Shown here: positions 5,788-15,529 of the stretch, one piece after another
Layout: every line of letters starts with the position of its first letter
Numbering within the stretch: position 1 is the stretch's first letter
From: Actinomycetes bacterium
GTDB taxonomy: Bacteria; Actinomycetota; Actinomycetes; Actinomycetales; Microbacteriaceae
Direction: 5' to 3'
NCBI GenBank assembly: GCA_023421635.1
Contig: JAEZSU010000217.1
Span: forward strand, 1 to 15,758
DNA length: 15,758 nt
Program-made: the position numbers and the translations under genes
The notes under the pieces: model-generated
Told to the model about the DNA's origin: nothing
Seen by the model: only the letters and a program-made list of their open reading frames with translations
The model's database searches: none

Positions 5788-7182
5788 CTACTTCGCGGCT
5801 GCCGTGGCCTTGTCCGCGGGCGCGGCCTCGGCTGCCGGCCGGGGACGCGAGGCGAATGCGTCGAAGAACCCGCGCGGCTGCTGCACGGCCTCGAGGCCGA
5901 CGATGTCGCGGCCGAGCCAGAAGTTGTTCCACCAGCCCCACAGCACGCGCCACTTGCGCTCCCACGACGGCATGGCCAGGCCGTGGTAGCCGCGGTGCGC
6001 GACCCACGCGACGAAGCCCTTCAGGGCGAGGTTGCCGGACTGGAAGACGCCGTTGTACAGGCCGAGACCCGCCACGGCGCCGAGGTTCTTGTGGAAGTAG
6101 TCCTGCGGCTTCTCGCCGCGGAGGACCGCGACGATGTTCTTCGCGAGGCGCTTCGCCTGGCGCACGGCGTGCTGGGCGTTCGGCACGCAGTACCCGCCGA
6201 CGCCGCCACCGCTGAGGTCGGGCACGGCGGCCACGTCACCGGCGGTCCAGGCACCCTCGACGACGTTGCCCTCGGCGTCCACGACGCGGAGGTCGGCCTG
6301 GGCACGGATGCGGCCGCGCTCCTCGGTCGGGAGGTCGCTGCCCTTGACCACCTGGGGGTTGGCCATGACGCCGGCCGTCCACACGATGATGTCGGTCGGG
6401 ATGACCTCGCCGGTGGAGAGTTCGACGTTGCCGTCGACGGCACCGGTGACCTGGGTGTCCAGGTGCACGAACGCGCCGCGCTTGGCGAGGTCCTTGAGCA
6501 CCCATTCGCTGGTCTTCAGCGACACCTCGGGCATGATGCGACCCATCGCCTCGATGAGGTGGAAGTGGGTCTCGTCGAAGGTGAGCTGCGGGTACTTCTC
6601 CAGCAGCGCGGATGCGAACGAGCGCAGCTCCGCGAAGGTCTCGATGCCGGCGAAGCCGCCGCCGACCACGACGACCGTCAGCAGTCGCTCACGGGCGGGC
6701 CCGGGGGGCAGCGCCGCCGCCTTGTCGAAGTTCGACAGCAGCTTGTCGCGCACCCACACGGCCTCTTCGATGGCCTTCATGCCGATCGCGTTCTCGGCGA
6801 TCCCGGGGATCGGGAAGGTGCGGGAGACGGAACCGGCGGTGACCACGATCTGGTCGTACGCGAACTCGTACGGCTCACCCTCGGCCGGGGTGATCGTCGC
6901 GACCTTGTTGGCGTGGTCGATGCCGGTCACCTTCGCCGAGATCACGGTCGTGCGCTTGAGGTGGCGACGGGTGGCGACCACGGCGTGGCGGGGCTCGATC
7001 GACCCGGCTGCGACCTCCGGCAGGAAGGGCAGGTAGGTCATGTACGGGAGCGGATCGACGATGGTGACGTCGGCCTCGCGCTTGCGCAGCTGCTTCTCGA
7101 GCTTCCACGCGGTGTAGAACCCGGCGTACCCGCCACCGACGATGAGGATGCGGGGCACGGCTTTGGTCACTGTGCTGGTCAC
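5788..7182 (-). CDS. ndh: Type II NADH dehydrogenase (NAD(P)/FAD-dependent oxidoreductase)
   Basis: A 464-residue flavoprotein of the NDH-2 family, which passes electrons from NADH to quinone at the inner face of the membrane without pumping protons. Two dinucleotide folds are visible: RILIVGGGYAGFYTAW (11-26) for FAD and VVVVGGGFAGIETFAEL (170-186) for NADH. AWTAGDVAAV (311-320) is the second FAD contact, and the quinone-side stretch around PNAQHAVRQAKRLAKNI (334-350) fits NDH-2. The amphipathic C-terminal region with WERKWRVLWGWWNNFWLGRDI (407-427) is the likely membrane anchor; the last 25 residues are a low-complexity Ala/Pro tail. The GTG at 7182 begins the protein; AGGAG lies 12 bases upstream, a rather long spacing. 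It follows the S8 protease gene by 22 bases. Confidence 0.93.
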   Translation of the reverse strand: MTSTVTKAVPRILIVGGGYAGFYTAWKLEKQLRKREADVTIVDPLPYMTYLPFLPEVAAGSIEPRHAVVATRRHLKRTTVISAKVTGIDHANKVATITPAEGEPYEFAYDQIVVTAGSVSRTFPIPGIAENAIGMKAIEEAVWVRDKLLSNFDKAAALPPGPARERLLTVVVVGGGFAGIETFAELRSFASALLEKYPQLTFDETHFHLIEAMGRIMPEVSLKTSEWVLKDLAKRGAFVHLDTQVTGAVDGNVELSTGEVIPTDIIVWTAGVMANPQVVKGSDLPTEERGRIRAQADLRVVDAEGNVVEGAWTAGDVAAVPDLSGGGVGGYCVPNAQHAVRQAKRLAKNIVAVLRGEKPQDYFHKNLGAVAGLGLYNGVFQSGNLALKGFVAWVAHRGYHGLAMPSWERKWRVLWGWWNNFWLGRDIVGLEAVQQPRGFFDAFASRPRPAAEAAPADKATAAAK

Positions 7183-7204
7183 GATGGAAATGAACTCCTG
7201 GGAA

Positions 7205-8476
7205 TCAACGGCGCGATGCGTGTGTGGCTCGCGCCGATCGGACGCGTCGGACAGCAGCAGTGACGCCGAGCGCTACCAGTATAGCGGCGAGTGTCGTGGC
7301 CATCAGCGGCAGCGATCCGTAGAGGAGGGTCTGCTCGGTCGGGAGGAAGGGCGACCCGTCCACGGCGGCCTCGCCCGCATCCGGCAGCGGAGGCACCTCG
7401 ACGGGGGCGGCGGTCGGTGACGGCGCCGGTTCGCCCTCGGCGCGCCGGTGCACCCGGATCCACTCGCGGAGGTCGCCCATCGGGTTCGATCGCACGGTCG
7501 GCACGTCCGACGAGACGGCCGCCGACGCGTCGACGAGCCCGTACCCGTACTGGGTGTCCGGGAGCGAACGGGCCGCGGTCGGGGGCTTGGCGGTGCGGAT
7601 GATGCGGTTGATCACGTTCGCCGCATCCAGGTCCGGGTTCGCCGCCCGCACGAGAGCCGCGATCCCGGCGACGATCGGCGCCGCGCCGCTCGTGCCATCC
7701 CACACCACGAGCCGCCCGTCGGCCGAGATACCCAGCAGCTTCTCGCTCGGCGCGGCGACGCCGATCGTGATGCCCTGCGTGGACGCGTCGATGCTCGCCC
7801 GTCCCGAGGGATCGACACCGCCCACCGTGAGGACGCCGGGGATGGTGGCCGGTGCGCCGACCCTGGACGTGCCGCTGCCGCGGTTGCCCGCCGCGACCAC
7901 CACGACGACGTCGTGGTCGAAGGCGTAGAGGAACGCGTCGTCCCAGGCGGGGTCCCAGCCGAGGGTGTTCGTCGTGAACGAGAGGTTGATGATGTCCGCC
8001 CCGTGATCCACCGACCAGCGGATCGCGTCGGCGACCTGCGTCGAGATCGGCACCGTCGCGCTCGAGCCGAAACCGACCGAGACCGACAGCAGCTCCGCCT
8101 CGGGCGCGACGCCGACCATGCCGCCGGCGACCGGGCGGGCCGCTGCGAGCGAGGCGACCCAGCTGCCGTGGTTGCGGTCGACGACCCCGACCGGCGTGCG
8201 GCCGTCGGAGCTCCCCTCCCCCGATACGTCGGTGCCGTCCACGACGGCTCCCTCGAACGCGGGTGCCCGTCCGATGCCGGTGTCGATCACCGCGATTCGC
8301 ACACCCGCACCGCGGGTCGTCTTCCACGCCTCCCGGATGCCGTACGAGTCCAGCCAGTACTCCTGCGCCTGCGGCGGCTGCGGGGAGACGTCCGGCGTCG
8401 CTGCCTGGGCCGCGGTCGGCATGAGCACGACCAACGCGATCCCGGCGGCCACGACGAGCCGGAGCATCCTTCTCAT
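7205..8476 (-). CDS. S8 (subtilisin-like) serine protease, exported with C-terminal membrane anchor, mycosin-like architecture
   Basis: A 423-residue exported protease. Residues 1-26 form a signal peptide ending near AQAA. The catalytic triad is intact: Asp65 in IAVIDTGIG, His103 in RNHGSWVAS and Ser263 in GTSGAAPIVAG, with the oxyanion Asn198 in VVAAGNRG. A Pro-rich linker (348-366) leads to a C-terminal transmembrane helix (about 384-408) and a short basic tail, so the catalytic domain should face outward. This resembles the mycosins of type VII secretion, but no ESX gene is in the window. The ATG at 8476 overlaps the DUF501 stop by four bases (ATGA), which fixes the start and implies translational coupling. 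The substrate is unknown. Confidence 0.9.
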   Translation of the reverse strand: MRRMLRLVVAAGIALVVLMPTAAQAATPDVSPQPPQAQEYWLDSYGIREAWKTTRGAGVRIAVIDTGIGRAPAFEGAVVDGTDVSGEGSSDGRTPVGVVDRNHGSWVASLAAARPVAGGMVGVAPEAELLSVSVGFGSSATVPISTQVADAIRWSVDHGADIINLSFTTNTLGWDPAWDDAFLYAFDHDVVVVVAAGNRGSGTSRVGAPATIPGVLTVGGVDPSGRASIDASTQGITIGVAAPSEKLLGISADGRLVVWDGTSGAAPIVAGIAALVRAANPDLDAANVINRIIRTAKPPTAARSLPDTQYGYGLVDASAAVSSDVPTVRSNPMGDLREWIRVHRRAEGEPAPSPTAAPVEVPPLPDAGEAAVDGSPFLPTEQTLLYGSLPLMATTLAAILVALGVTAAVRRVRSARATHASRR

Positions 8477-9009
8477 CCAGGCTGCCCGGGATCTCGGAGG
8501 GCCGCGCCGGGGTCGGCGCATGCGCACCGATCGGGCGACCAGTCGGCGAGCGCGAGCGCGGCGTCGCCGATCGGGTTCACGCCGGGGCCGGCGGCGAGGG
8601 CATGCCCGGCGAGGGCGTGCAGGCACTTCACGCGCGTCGGCATGCCGCCCGCGGAGATGCCCGCGATCTCGTCGACCTCGCCGTACCGCGCACGGTCGGC
8701 CAGGTACGCCTCGTGCGCGCGGCGGTAGGCGTCGGCGGTGTCGGGGTCGTCGAGGCGCGCCGCCAGCTCGGGCATCACGTGCTCGGCCTCCAGCCGCGAC
8801 ATCGCCGCGGTCGCGGCGGGGTGGGTGAGGTAGTAGAAGGTGGGGAACGGCGAGCCGTCGTCCAGCCGCGGTGCGGTGGCGACCACGGTGGGGTTGCCGC
8901 ACACGCAGCGCGCAGCGATGCCGACCGCGCCTCGGACGGGGCGGCCGAGCTGTGCGTGGAGCACAGCGTGCTCGGCATCCGTGACGGGAGGGAACGGCGG
9001 GGTACTCAC
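8473..9009 (-). CDS. DUF501 domain-containing protein
   Basis: A 178-residue soluble protein of the DUF501 family, whose function is unknown but which is conserved in Actinobacteria next to eno and the FtsB-like gene. Recognisable parts are ARCVCGNPTVVATAPRLDDG (33-52), FPTFYYLTHP (55-64), MPTRVKCLHALAGHALA (123-139) and the tail CACADPG. Cys35, Cys37, Cys129, Cys162 and Cys164 plus His131 and His136 could bind a metal or an iron-sulfur cluster; this is my inference. The start is GTG at 9009 with no clear Shine-Dalgarno sequence. A TAGCCT hexamer ends six bases upstream, so a second, leaderless transcript may begin here inside the eno operon. Its stop overlaps the S8 protease start. Confidence 0.9.
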   Translation of the reverse strand: MSTPPFPPVTDAEHAVLHAQLGRPVRGAVGIAARCVCGNPTVVATAPRLDDGSPFPTFYYLTHPAATAAMSRLEAEHVMPELAARLDDPDTADAYRRAHEAYLADRARYGEVDEIAGISAGGMPTRVKCLHALAGHALAAGPGVNPIGDAALALADWSPDRCACADPGAALRDPGQPG

Positions 9010-9015
9010 CGTGCC

Positions 9016-9021
9016 AGGCTA
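9016..9021 (-). promoter_or_regulatory. Candidate -10 element for DUF501
   Basis: TAGCCT on the minus strand ends six bases before the GTG at 9009. The same hexamer stands upstream of the AraC-type gene with the same distance to a GTG. No good -35 was found, so it is only suggestive of an internal promoter. Confidence 0.3.
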
Positions 9022-9046
9022 CCGGCAGCAGCCCGAGAGACCGCCG

Positions 9047-9535
9047 TCAGCCGGTCGGCCCCGTGGCCGACTGGGCGGTGCCTGCGACCACGACCGAGCG
9101 CACGAGCTGCGACATCCAGTCGGTCCGCGTCTGCTGCACCTCGTCGCTCACCGCGGACTGCTCCTGCGGCTGCTGCGCGGCGGTGAGGTCGTTGTCGACG
9201 AGGTAGAAGATCTCACCCGGTCGCGTGTAGTACAGCCGCTCGCGCGCCTGCGTCATGATGTACGCCGGATCGTTCCAGCGGTCCCCCTGCGCCTCGAGCT
9301 CGTCGATCTGCTCCTGCGTGACCTGCACCGCCCGCTCGAGCGCGGCGATCCGCTGCCGCTGGTCGACGTACGTGCCGATCGTGGGGACCAGCACGAGCAC
9401 CGCGAGCACCACGAGCCCGAGCATGATGATCATGAACCCGGACAGCCGGATGCCGCCGAGCCACTCCCGCACGTCGACGCGACGACCGCGGCGGACCCGC
9501 GGGGATGCGGAAGGGGGAGCCGTCCGTCCTGCCAC
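9047..9535 (-). CDS. FtsB/DivIC-like septum formation initiator protein
   Basis: A 162-residue bitopic membrane protein. A basic cytoplasmic N-terminus (1-30) precedes one transmembrane helix (about 33-52), a coiled-coil stretch IAALERAVQVTQEQIDELEAQ (63-83) and the family segment DPAYIMTQARERLYYTRPGE (89-108), then a Gln/Ser-rich tail. FtsB/DivIC proteins form a complex with FtsL and FtsQ/DivIB that activates septal cell-wall synthesis. The position 31 bases after eno and before DUF501 matches the actinobacterial arrangement. The GTG at 9535 has AAGGGGGAG just upstream. Which of ftsB or divIC the gene should be named is not settled by the sequence alone. Confidence 0.9.
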   Translation of the reverse strand: MAGRTAPPSASPRVRRGRRVDVREWLGGIRLSGFMIIMLGLVVLAVLVLVPTIGTYVDQRQRIAALERAVQVTQEQIDELEAQGDRWNDPAYIMTQARERLYYTRPGEIFYLVDNDLTAAQQPQEQSAVSDEVQQTRTDWMSQLVRSVVVAGTAQSATGPTG

Positions 9536-9566
9536 GACTCCCCCTTCCGATCAGTTCCGTGTGCGC

Positions 9567-11694
<2,128 letters not shown>

Positions 11695-11763
11695 CCGTCC
11701 GGGATTGTGGCGGAGCGACAACGGATGCGGGATGGCACCGTGGCATCCGGCACACTCTGGGCC

Positions 11764-12237
11764 ATGCGAGTGACACCACGGCGGCTGGCGATCGGGATGA
11801 GCCTGTGGCTGCCGAACCTGTGCAGCGGCATCCGCGTCAAGGAGTTCTCGGCGGACTGGACCCGGGCGACGGTCGAACTGCACGTGAACCTGCTGACCCG
11901 CAACTACGTGAAGACCGCGTTCGGCGGGTCGATGTCGGCCATGACCGATCCGTACTTCTTCATGCTCGTGATGCACCAGCTGGGCAGCGACTACGTGGTG
12001 TGGGACACCCGCGGCGAGATCGAGTTCCTCACCCCGGGCCGCGGCGTGCTCACCGCGCGCTTCGAGGTGCCGGCGTCGAAGGCCGACGAGCTGCGCGCGC
12101 GTGCCCGCGGCGGTGCGAAGGTGCTGGAGTGGTTCGAGACCGAGATCACGGATGCGGACGGCGCGGTCGTCGCGCGGGTGCGGCGCGAGGTCTACATCCG
12201 CGAGAAGCGCCGCGTGACGGAGGCCGCCGCCCGCTGA
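11764..12237 (+). CDS. DUF4442 domain protein, hotdog-fold thioesterase-like
   Basis: A 157-residue protein matching the DUF4442 / PaaI-like hotdog group. Typical stretches are GIRVKEFSADWTRATVELH (22-40), LLTRNYVKTAFGGSMSAMTD (43-62) with the hotdog helix and its Asn/Gly-Gly positions, YFFMLVMHQLGSDYVVWD and IEFLTPGRGVLTARF. Hotdog proteins of this kind usually act on acyl-thioesters, but DUF4442 members are mostly uncharacterised. The ATG at 11764 has no Shine-Dalgarno sequence; CACACT ending seven bases upstream is a weak -10 candidate. It is transcribed divergently from the O-methyltransferase gene, with 104 bases between starts, and converges on the CPBP operon with a strong inverted repeat between them. 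Confidence 0.85.
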   Translation: MRVTPRRLAIGMSLWLPNLCSGIRVKEFSADWTRATVELHVNLLTRNYVKTAFGGSMSAMTDPYFFMLVMHQLGSDYVVWDTRGEIEFLTPGRGVLTARFEVPASKADELRARARGGAKVLEWFETEITDADGAVVARVRREVYIREKRRVTEAAAR

Positions 12238-12254
12238 GGCCGGCCGCGATCACG

Positions 12255-12315
12255 GTTCGCCCGTCGCGAATGCAGCGTCGCGGGCGGTGACACCCGGCAT
12301 TCGCGACGGGCGAAC
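12255..12315. terminator. Perfect 19-bp inverted repeat between convergent genes (bidirectional terminator candidate)
   Basis: GTTCGCCCGTCGCGAATGC at 12255-12273 is the exact reverse complement of 12297-12315. The 23-base loop (12274-12296) can form a second small hairpin (CGGG..CCCG). It sits between the ends of the DUF4442 gene (12237) and the CPBP gene (12320), so it can end transcription from both sides. No U-tract flanks it. Confidence 0.7.
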
Positions 12316-12319
12316 AGGG

Positions 12320-13273
12320 TCAGGCGGCGGGAGGCGCAGCGGGAGGCGCGAGGGGGTCGAGCTCGAGCTTGTCGCGGCGGAACTGTCCGCACAGGGCGAG
12401 GACCGCCACCACCACGGCGAGCACGATCCACGCGGCGGCGCCGAGCGGGCCCGCGAGCGCCGGATCGGGCGAGCTGTCGGCCGCCACGACGAGCACGGCG
12501 ACGGATGCGGCGGCGTTCAACGATCCGTGGGCGAGCGCCGCAGGCCACACCGAGCGGCTGCGCAGACGCAGCCAGCCGAAGAACACGCCCCACGCGACGC
12601 AGCCGCCGATCATGAGCAGCAGCCCCGTGACGTCGGTGCGGCCGAAGTTGTAGCCGAGCAGGATGACCGGCGCGTGCCACAGGCCCCACACCACGCCGGT
12701 GATCAGCATCGCGGGCCAGACGCCGAGCGGCAGCAGCGCGGTCTGCAGCCAGCCGCGCCAGCCGATCTCCTCACCGGCGGCGAAGATCGTGTTCACCAGC
12801 GCGCCGACCGGCAGCGACAGCAACTGCCCGATGACCAGCAGGCCAACGGGCGGCAGCGGCGTGCCCTCGGGGACGAGCGCCGCCAGCTGGGCGGCGAACC
12901 CGGAGAACTCCACCAGGTCGAGTTCGATCCAGCCGGCGAGCGCCGCGACGGCGATCCCCGCGGCCACGATCAGCATCGGCGCGAACAGCGCGATCCCGAG
13001 GAACAGCAGGAAGCGGCCCACCGGGCGCAGCGGCCACACGCCGAGGAACCGGGCGCGTCCGGTGGCGGGGGCGCGGAACGCGAACACCACGATGAGCGTC
13101 GCCAGGGTGGGCGCGAACATCATCAGCGTGATCCACACGGTCGCCAGCGGCGTCGCGAGCCCGTCGCCGAGCCACAGCGGGAGTGCCGGGAGCCAGGCGA
13201 GCGCGTACGAGACGACGACGAACAGGACGACGGGCACCCAGCGGACGCGGGCGGGATGCTGCGGGGCGGTCAT
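12320..13273 (-). CDS. CPBP family intramembrane glutamic endopeptidase (CAAX/Abi type)
   Basis: A 317-residue polytopic membrane protein with about eight hydrophobic segments. All three CPBP active-site motifs are present: EEIGWRGWL with Glu168-Glu169 and Arg173, GLWHAP with His200, and HGSLNAAAS with His249 and Asn253. The family contains Rce1-like proteases and bacteriocin-immunity (Abi) proteins, so it may process a prenylated or peptide substrate in the membrane or protect against one. The ATG at 13273 has GGAGG seven bases upstream, within the end of the upstream gene, and overlaps its stop by four bases (ATGA). It is the last gene of the GntR-DUF1648-CPBP operon. The C-terminus ends in a short Pro/Ala tail. 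The real substrate is unknown. Confidence 0.92.
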   Translation of the reverse strand: MTAPQHPARVRWVPVVLFVVVSYALAWLPALPLWLGDGLATPLATVWITLMMFAPTLATLIVVFAFRAPATGRARFLGVWPLRPVGRFLLFLGIALFAPMLIVAAGIAVAALAGWIELDLVEFSGFAAQLAALVPEGTPLPPVGLLVIGQLLSLPVGALVNTIFAAGEEIGWRGWLQTALLPLGVWPAMLITGVVWGLWHAPVILLGYNFGRTDVTGLLLMIGGCVAWGVFFGWLRLRSRSVWPAALAHGSLNAAASVAVLVVAADSSPDPALAGPLGAAAWIVLAVVVAVLALCGQFRRDKLELDPLAPPAAPPAA

Positions 13274-14262
13274 ACGGAGGCCTCCTCGGTGTAGGCGCGG
13301 AGGACGCCTGCGGCGGTCGCGGCGTCGGGGACGGACACGGTGAAGCGCTTGCCGTTCCTGCGGGTCACGTCGAGGGCGTCGCCGGCGCGGAGCACCACCC
13401 CGAAGCGGCCGGGCGCGGAACGCACGCCGTAGCCGCCGAGCTCCCCCATGGGCTGCACGTGCACGTGGTCCACGCGCTCGATCTCGGCGAGCGGCACGCG
13501 GAAGCGTGGCACCCCGAGCACGGAGGTGACGTGGAGCCCCTCGGCGTCCACGCGGACGTGGAAGGCGGCGGTGGCAGCCAGGGCAGCGAGCGTGATCGCG
13601 GTGACGAGCGTCACGATGAGCGCCGCGGCGAGGTCGCCCAGCATCCACATCGCGATCGTGGCGAGCACGAGCACGACGAGCGTGAGTGTCAGGGCCACGA
13701 CGGCGCCGCGGGCCAGCGAGGTGGTGCGCATCCAGACGACGCGCTCCCCCGGGCGGATGGTGACGGCGTTGACGTCGTCGAGGCGGCGGGCGACCGCATC
13801 CTCCTTGGGCAGCACGGCCCAGCCGACGAGACCGGCGACCGCGCCCGCGAGGAACGCGGCGATGAGCACGGGGAGGGCGGACGGCCCTCCGGCCGCGTCG
13901 CCCAGGCCCTGCTGGATGGCGAGCGTGCCGACCCCGAGCGCGGCGAACAGCGCCGCGAGCGCGAGGGCTGCCGCGCCCAGCAGCCGGAACGCGATGCCGC
14001 GCTCACCGCGGCGGACCGCGGGGAGCGTGGTCGCGGCCAGGAGTTCCGGGAGCAGGAGCGTGCCGAGCGCGGTGAGCACGACGACGAGCACGGGCGGCGC
14101 GAAGCCGTCGGGGCCGCCGCCCCAGCCCCAGTGCACCGCGACCGGCGTCGGCAGGGTCGGCAGCAGCACGAGCTGTGCGACGAGCGCGGCCACGCCCAGC
14201 AGGGCGGGGAGGATCACGGCCACCCAGAGGAGGCGGCGGGCGGTGTTCGGTTCAGTCGTCAT
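13270..14262 (-). CDS. DUF1648 membrane protein with C-terminal PH-like domain
   Basis: A 330-residue membrane protein. Residues 9-32 form the first helix, followed by the DUF1648 signature LPTPVAVHWGWGGGPDGFAPP (36-56) and further helices at about 57-78, 90-112, 128-150 and 187-237. The C-terminal 90 residues (from about 238) have no membrane span and look like a bacterial PH-like beta domain: HVRVDAEGLHVTSVLGVPRF, RFGVVLRAGDALDVTRRNGK and a final helix. DUF1648 is also found in SdpI, the immunity protein for a Bacillus toxin, but most members are uncharacterised. The start at 14262 overlaps the GntR gene by 11 bases and the stop overlaps the CPBP start by four, so the three are one coupled operon. 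Confidence 0.85.
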   Translation of the reverse strand: MTTEPNTARRLLWVAVILPALLGVAALVAQLVLLPTLPTPVAVHWGWGGGPDGFAPPVLVVVLTALGTLLLPELLAATTLPAVRRGERGIAFRLLGAAALALAALFAALGVGTLAIQQGLGDAAGGPSALPVLIAAFLAGAVAGLVGWAVLPKEDAVARRLDDVNAVTIRPGERVVWMRTTSLARGAVVALTLTLVVLVLATIAMWMLGDLAAALIVTLVTAITLAALAATAAFHVRVDAEGLHVTSVLGVPRFRVPLAEIERVDHVHVQPMGELGGYGVRSAPGRFGVVLRAGDALDVTRRNGKRFTVSVPDAATAAGVLRAYTEEASV

Positions 14263-14608
14263 CGGTGGCGTCCTTCACGAGGGCGGCGAGGGAGTCGGGG
14301 GAGAGTCGGAGGGCGCGCGCCTTGCGGGCCAGCGCACGGATGTCGCCGTAGAGCGCGGCGAGGTCGGCGGCGGCATCCGTGACCACGGCGCCGCGCCCAC
14401 GGCGCATGTCGACCAGGCCCTCGTCGCGGAGGTCCTGGTACGCGTGCAGCACGGTGTGGAGGTTCACGTCGAGCGCGCCGGCCACCTCGCGAGCCGCGGG
14501 GAGCCGATCGCCGGCGACGAGCCTGCCTGCGGCGATGTCGGCGCGGACGGATGCGGCGACCTGCGCGAACAGCGACACGTCGCTCGCGGGGTCGATCCGG
14601 ATGAGCAT
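14252..14608 (-). CDS. GntR family transcriptional regulator, short YtrA-like type
   Basis: A 118-residue regulator. The winged helix-turn-helix spans about residues 12-78: LFAQVAASVRADIAAGRL, then LPAAREVAGALDVNLHTVLH and AYQDLRDEGLVDMRRGRGAVV, the standard GntR DNA-binding domain. Only about 40 helical residues follow, too few for a FadR- or HutC-type ligand domain, so it belongs to the small YtrA-like class that usually controls transporter or membrane-protein operons. The ATG at 14608 has no Shine-Dalgarno sequence; a good promoter (TTGTGG, 18 bases, TAGAAT) ends six bases before it. Tandem CTAGAACAA repeats lie over that promoter, so the protein probably represses its own operon with the DUF1648 and CPBP genes. 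Confidence 0.9.
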   Translation of the reverse strand: MLIRIDPASDVSLFAQVAASVRADIAAGRLVAGDRLPAAREVAGALDVNLHTVLHAYQDLRDEGLVDMRRGRGAVVTDAAADLAALYGDIRALARKARALRLSPDSLAALVKDATDDD

Positions 14609-14614
14609 GTGATG

Positions 14615-14644
14615 ATTCTAGAACAACTAGAACAATGACCACAA
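14615..14644 (-). promoter_or_regulatory. Promoter of the GntR-DUF1648-CPBP operon
   Basis: On the minus strand TTGTGG (14639-14644), an 18-base spacer and TAGAAT (14615-14620) precede the ATG at 14608 by six bases. Both hexamers are near consensus, and the absence of a ribosome-binding site points to a leaderless mRNA. Confidence 0.6.
14616..14635. promoter_or_regulatory. Operator-like tandem repeat over the GntR promoter
   Basis: CTAGAACAA occurs twice in tandem (14618-14626 and 14627-14635), giving CTAG-N5-CTAG, which is symmetrical because CTAG is its own reverse complement. TTCTAGAA (14616-14623) is a perfect palindrome. The site fills the spacer and -10 region, so bound GntR protein would block polymerase. 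Confidence 0.6.
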
Positions 14645-14677
14645 GCACGTCGCGTGACCGGGCACGAGGGGGCAGGC

Positions 14678-15445
14678 TCAGACCTCGGCGCGGTAGTCGC
14701 TCGGGCGCATGCCGAGCACGGCGCGGAAATCGTTCGCGAGGTGTGACTGGTCGGTGTAGCCGAGGTCGGCGGCGATGGCGGCGAGGGATGCGGCCGGGTC
14801 GTCCCGCACGCGCTGCGCCGCCTCCTGCAGTCGCCGGCGGCGGATCATCGCGGCCGGCGACAGTCCCACGCTCCGGTGCGCGAGCCGCTGCAGCGTGCGC
14901 ACCGAGACTCGGAGCCTCGCCGCCGCGTCCTCGACGCGGAGGACCGTCGCATCCGTCATGAGGAGGTCGGCCATCGCGTTCGCGAGGCGTCCGTCCGCGG
15001 TCTCCTCCCCCGCCGCCTCCCGCAGCCACGCGGCGAAGGCCCCGACGGCGCGCCCGAGGTCGGGGATCGCGTCGGTCACCGCGTCCACGAGCTCCGGCGC
15101 CTCGACCGGCACCGACCCGTCGACGATGCCGCCCGGATCGTCGTGGAGGCGCAGGAGCGCAGCGGGTCGCAGCAGCGCACCGACCGCCCAGCCGCGACCG
15201 CGCAGCGCCCGCTCCGACACCCGCGTCGTCGGGCCCCACAGCCGCGCCTGCCCATCGGACTCGACCACGAGGTTCGCCGCCGGGTAGCCGAGCACGGGCT
15301 GGCGCGACTCGGTACCGTCCGGCAGGTCCCACTGCGGGATCCAGAACCACCCCGCCGCGTGGGCGACCGCATCCGGTGCCGGCGATCGTGTGAAGCGCGG
15401 CAGGCGCTCCGGGAAGAGCACGCCGCGGGTGGGGTCGGTCACCAC
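14678..15445 (-). CDS. AraC family transcriptional regulator
   Basis: A 255-residue regulator. The N-terminal part (about 10-120) resembles the DUF6597-type sensor domain found in actinobacterial AraC proteins, with FWIPQWDLPDG, QPVLGYPAANLVVE and GPTTRVSERALRGRG. The C-terminal 87 residues are the double helix-turn-helix: LRVEDAAARLRVSVRTLQRL (169-188) and ASLAAIAADLGYTDQSHLAN (219-238), ending PSDYRAEV. Two consecutive GTG codons open the frame. The longer start (15445) is given, but the second (15442) lies six bases from a TAGCCT -10 candidate and would suit a leaderless transcript. It is divergent from the VOC-family gene, 84 bases apart, so that gene is a plausible target. The effector is unknown. 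Confidence 0.88.
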   Translation of the reverse strand: MVTDPTRGVLFPERLPRFTRSPAPDAVAHAAGWFWIPQWDLPDGTESRQPVLGYPAANLVVESDGQARLWGPTTRVSERALRGRGWAVGALLRPAALLRLHDDPGGIVDGSVPVEAPELVDAVTDAIPDLGRAVGAFAAWLREAAGEETADGRLANAMADLLMTDATVLRVEDAAARLRVSVRTLQRLAHRSVGLSPAAMIRRRRLQEAAQRVRDDPAASLAAIAADLGYTDQSHLANDFRAVLGMRPSDYRAEV

Positions 15446-15448
15446 GGA

Positions 15449-15454
15449 AGGCTA
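15449..15454 (-). promoter_or_regulatory. Candidate -10 element of the AraC-type gene
   Basis: TAGCCT on the minus strand, 17 bases from a weak TTCCGC -35 candidate (15472-15477). It ends three bases before the first GTG and six before the second, favouring the second as the start. Confidence 0.4.
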
Positions 15455-15529
15455 GCCAGCGGCGCCGCCGCGCGGAACTCGTCGCGAATCTCCAAGCCGC
15501 ACGGCCCGGCCGCGCGCGACGATCGGGGC

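Noticed and set aside
7205..8476. Type VII secretion (ESX) locus
   Set aside because: Only the protease has mycosin-like architecture; no EccC ATPase, EccB/D or WXG100 gene lies in the window.
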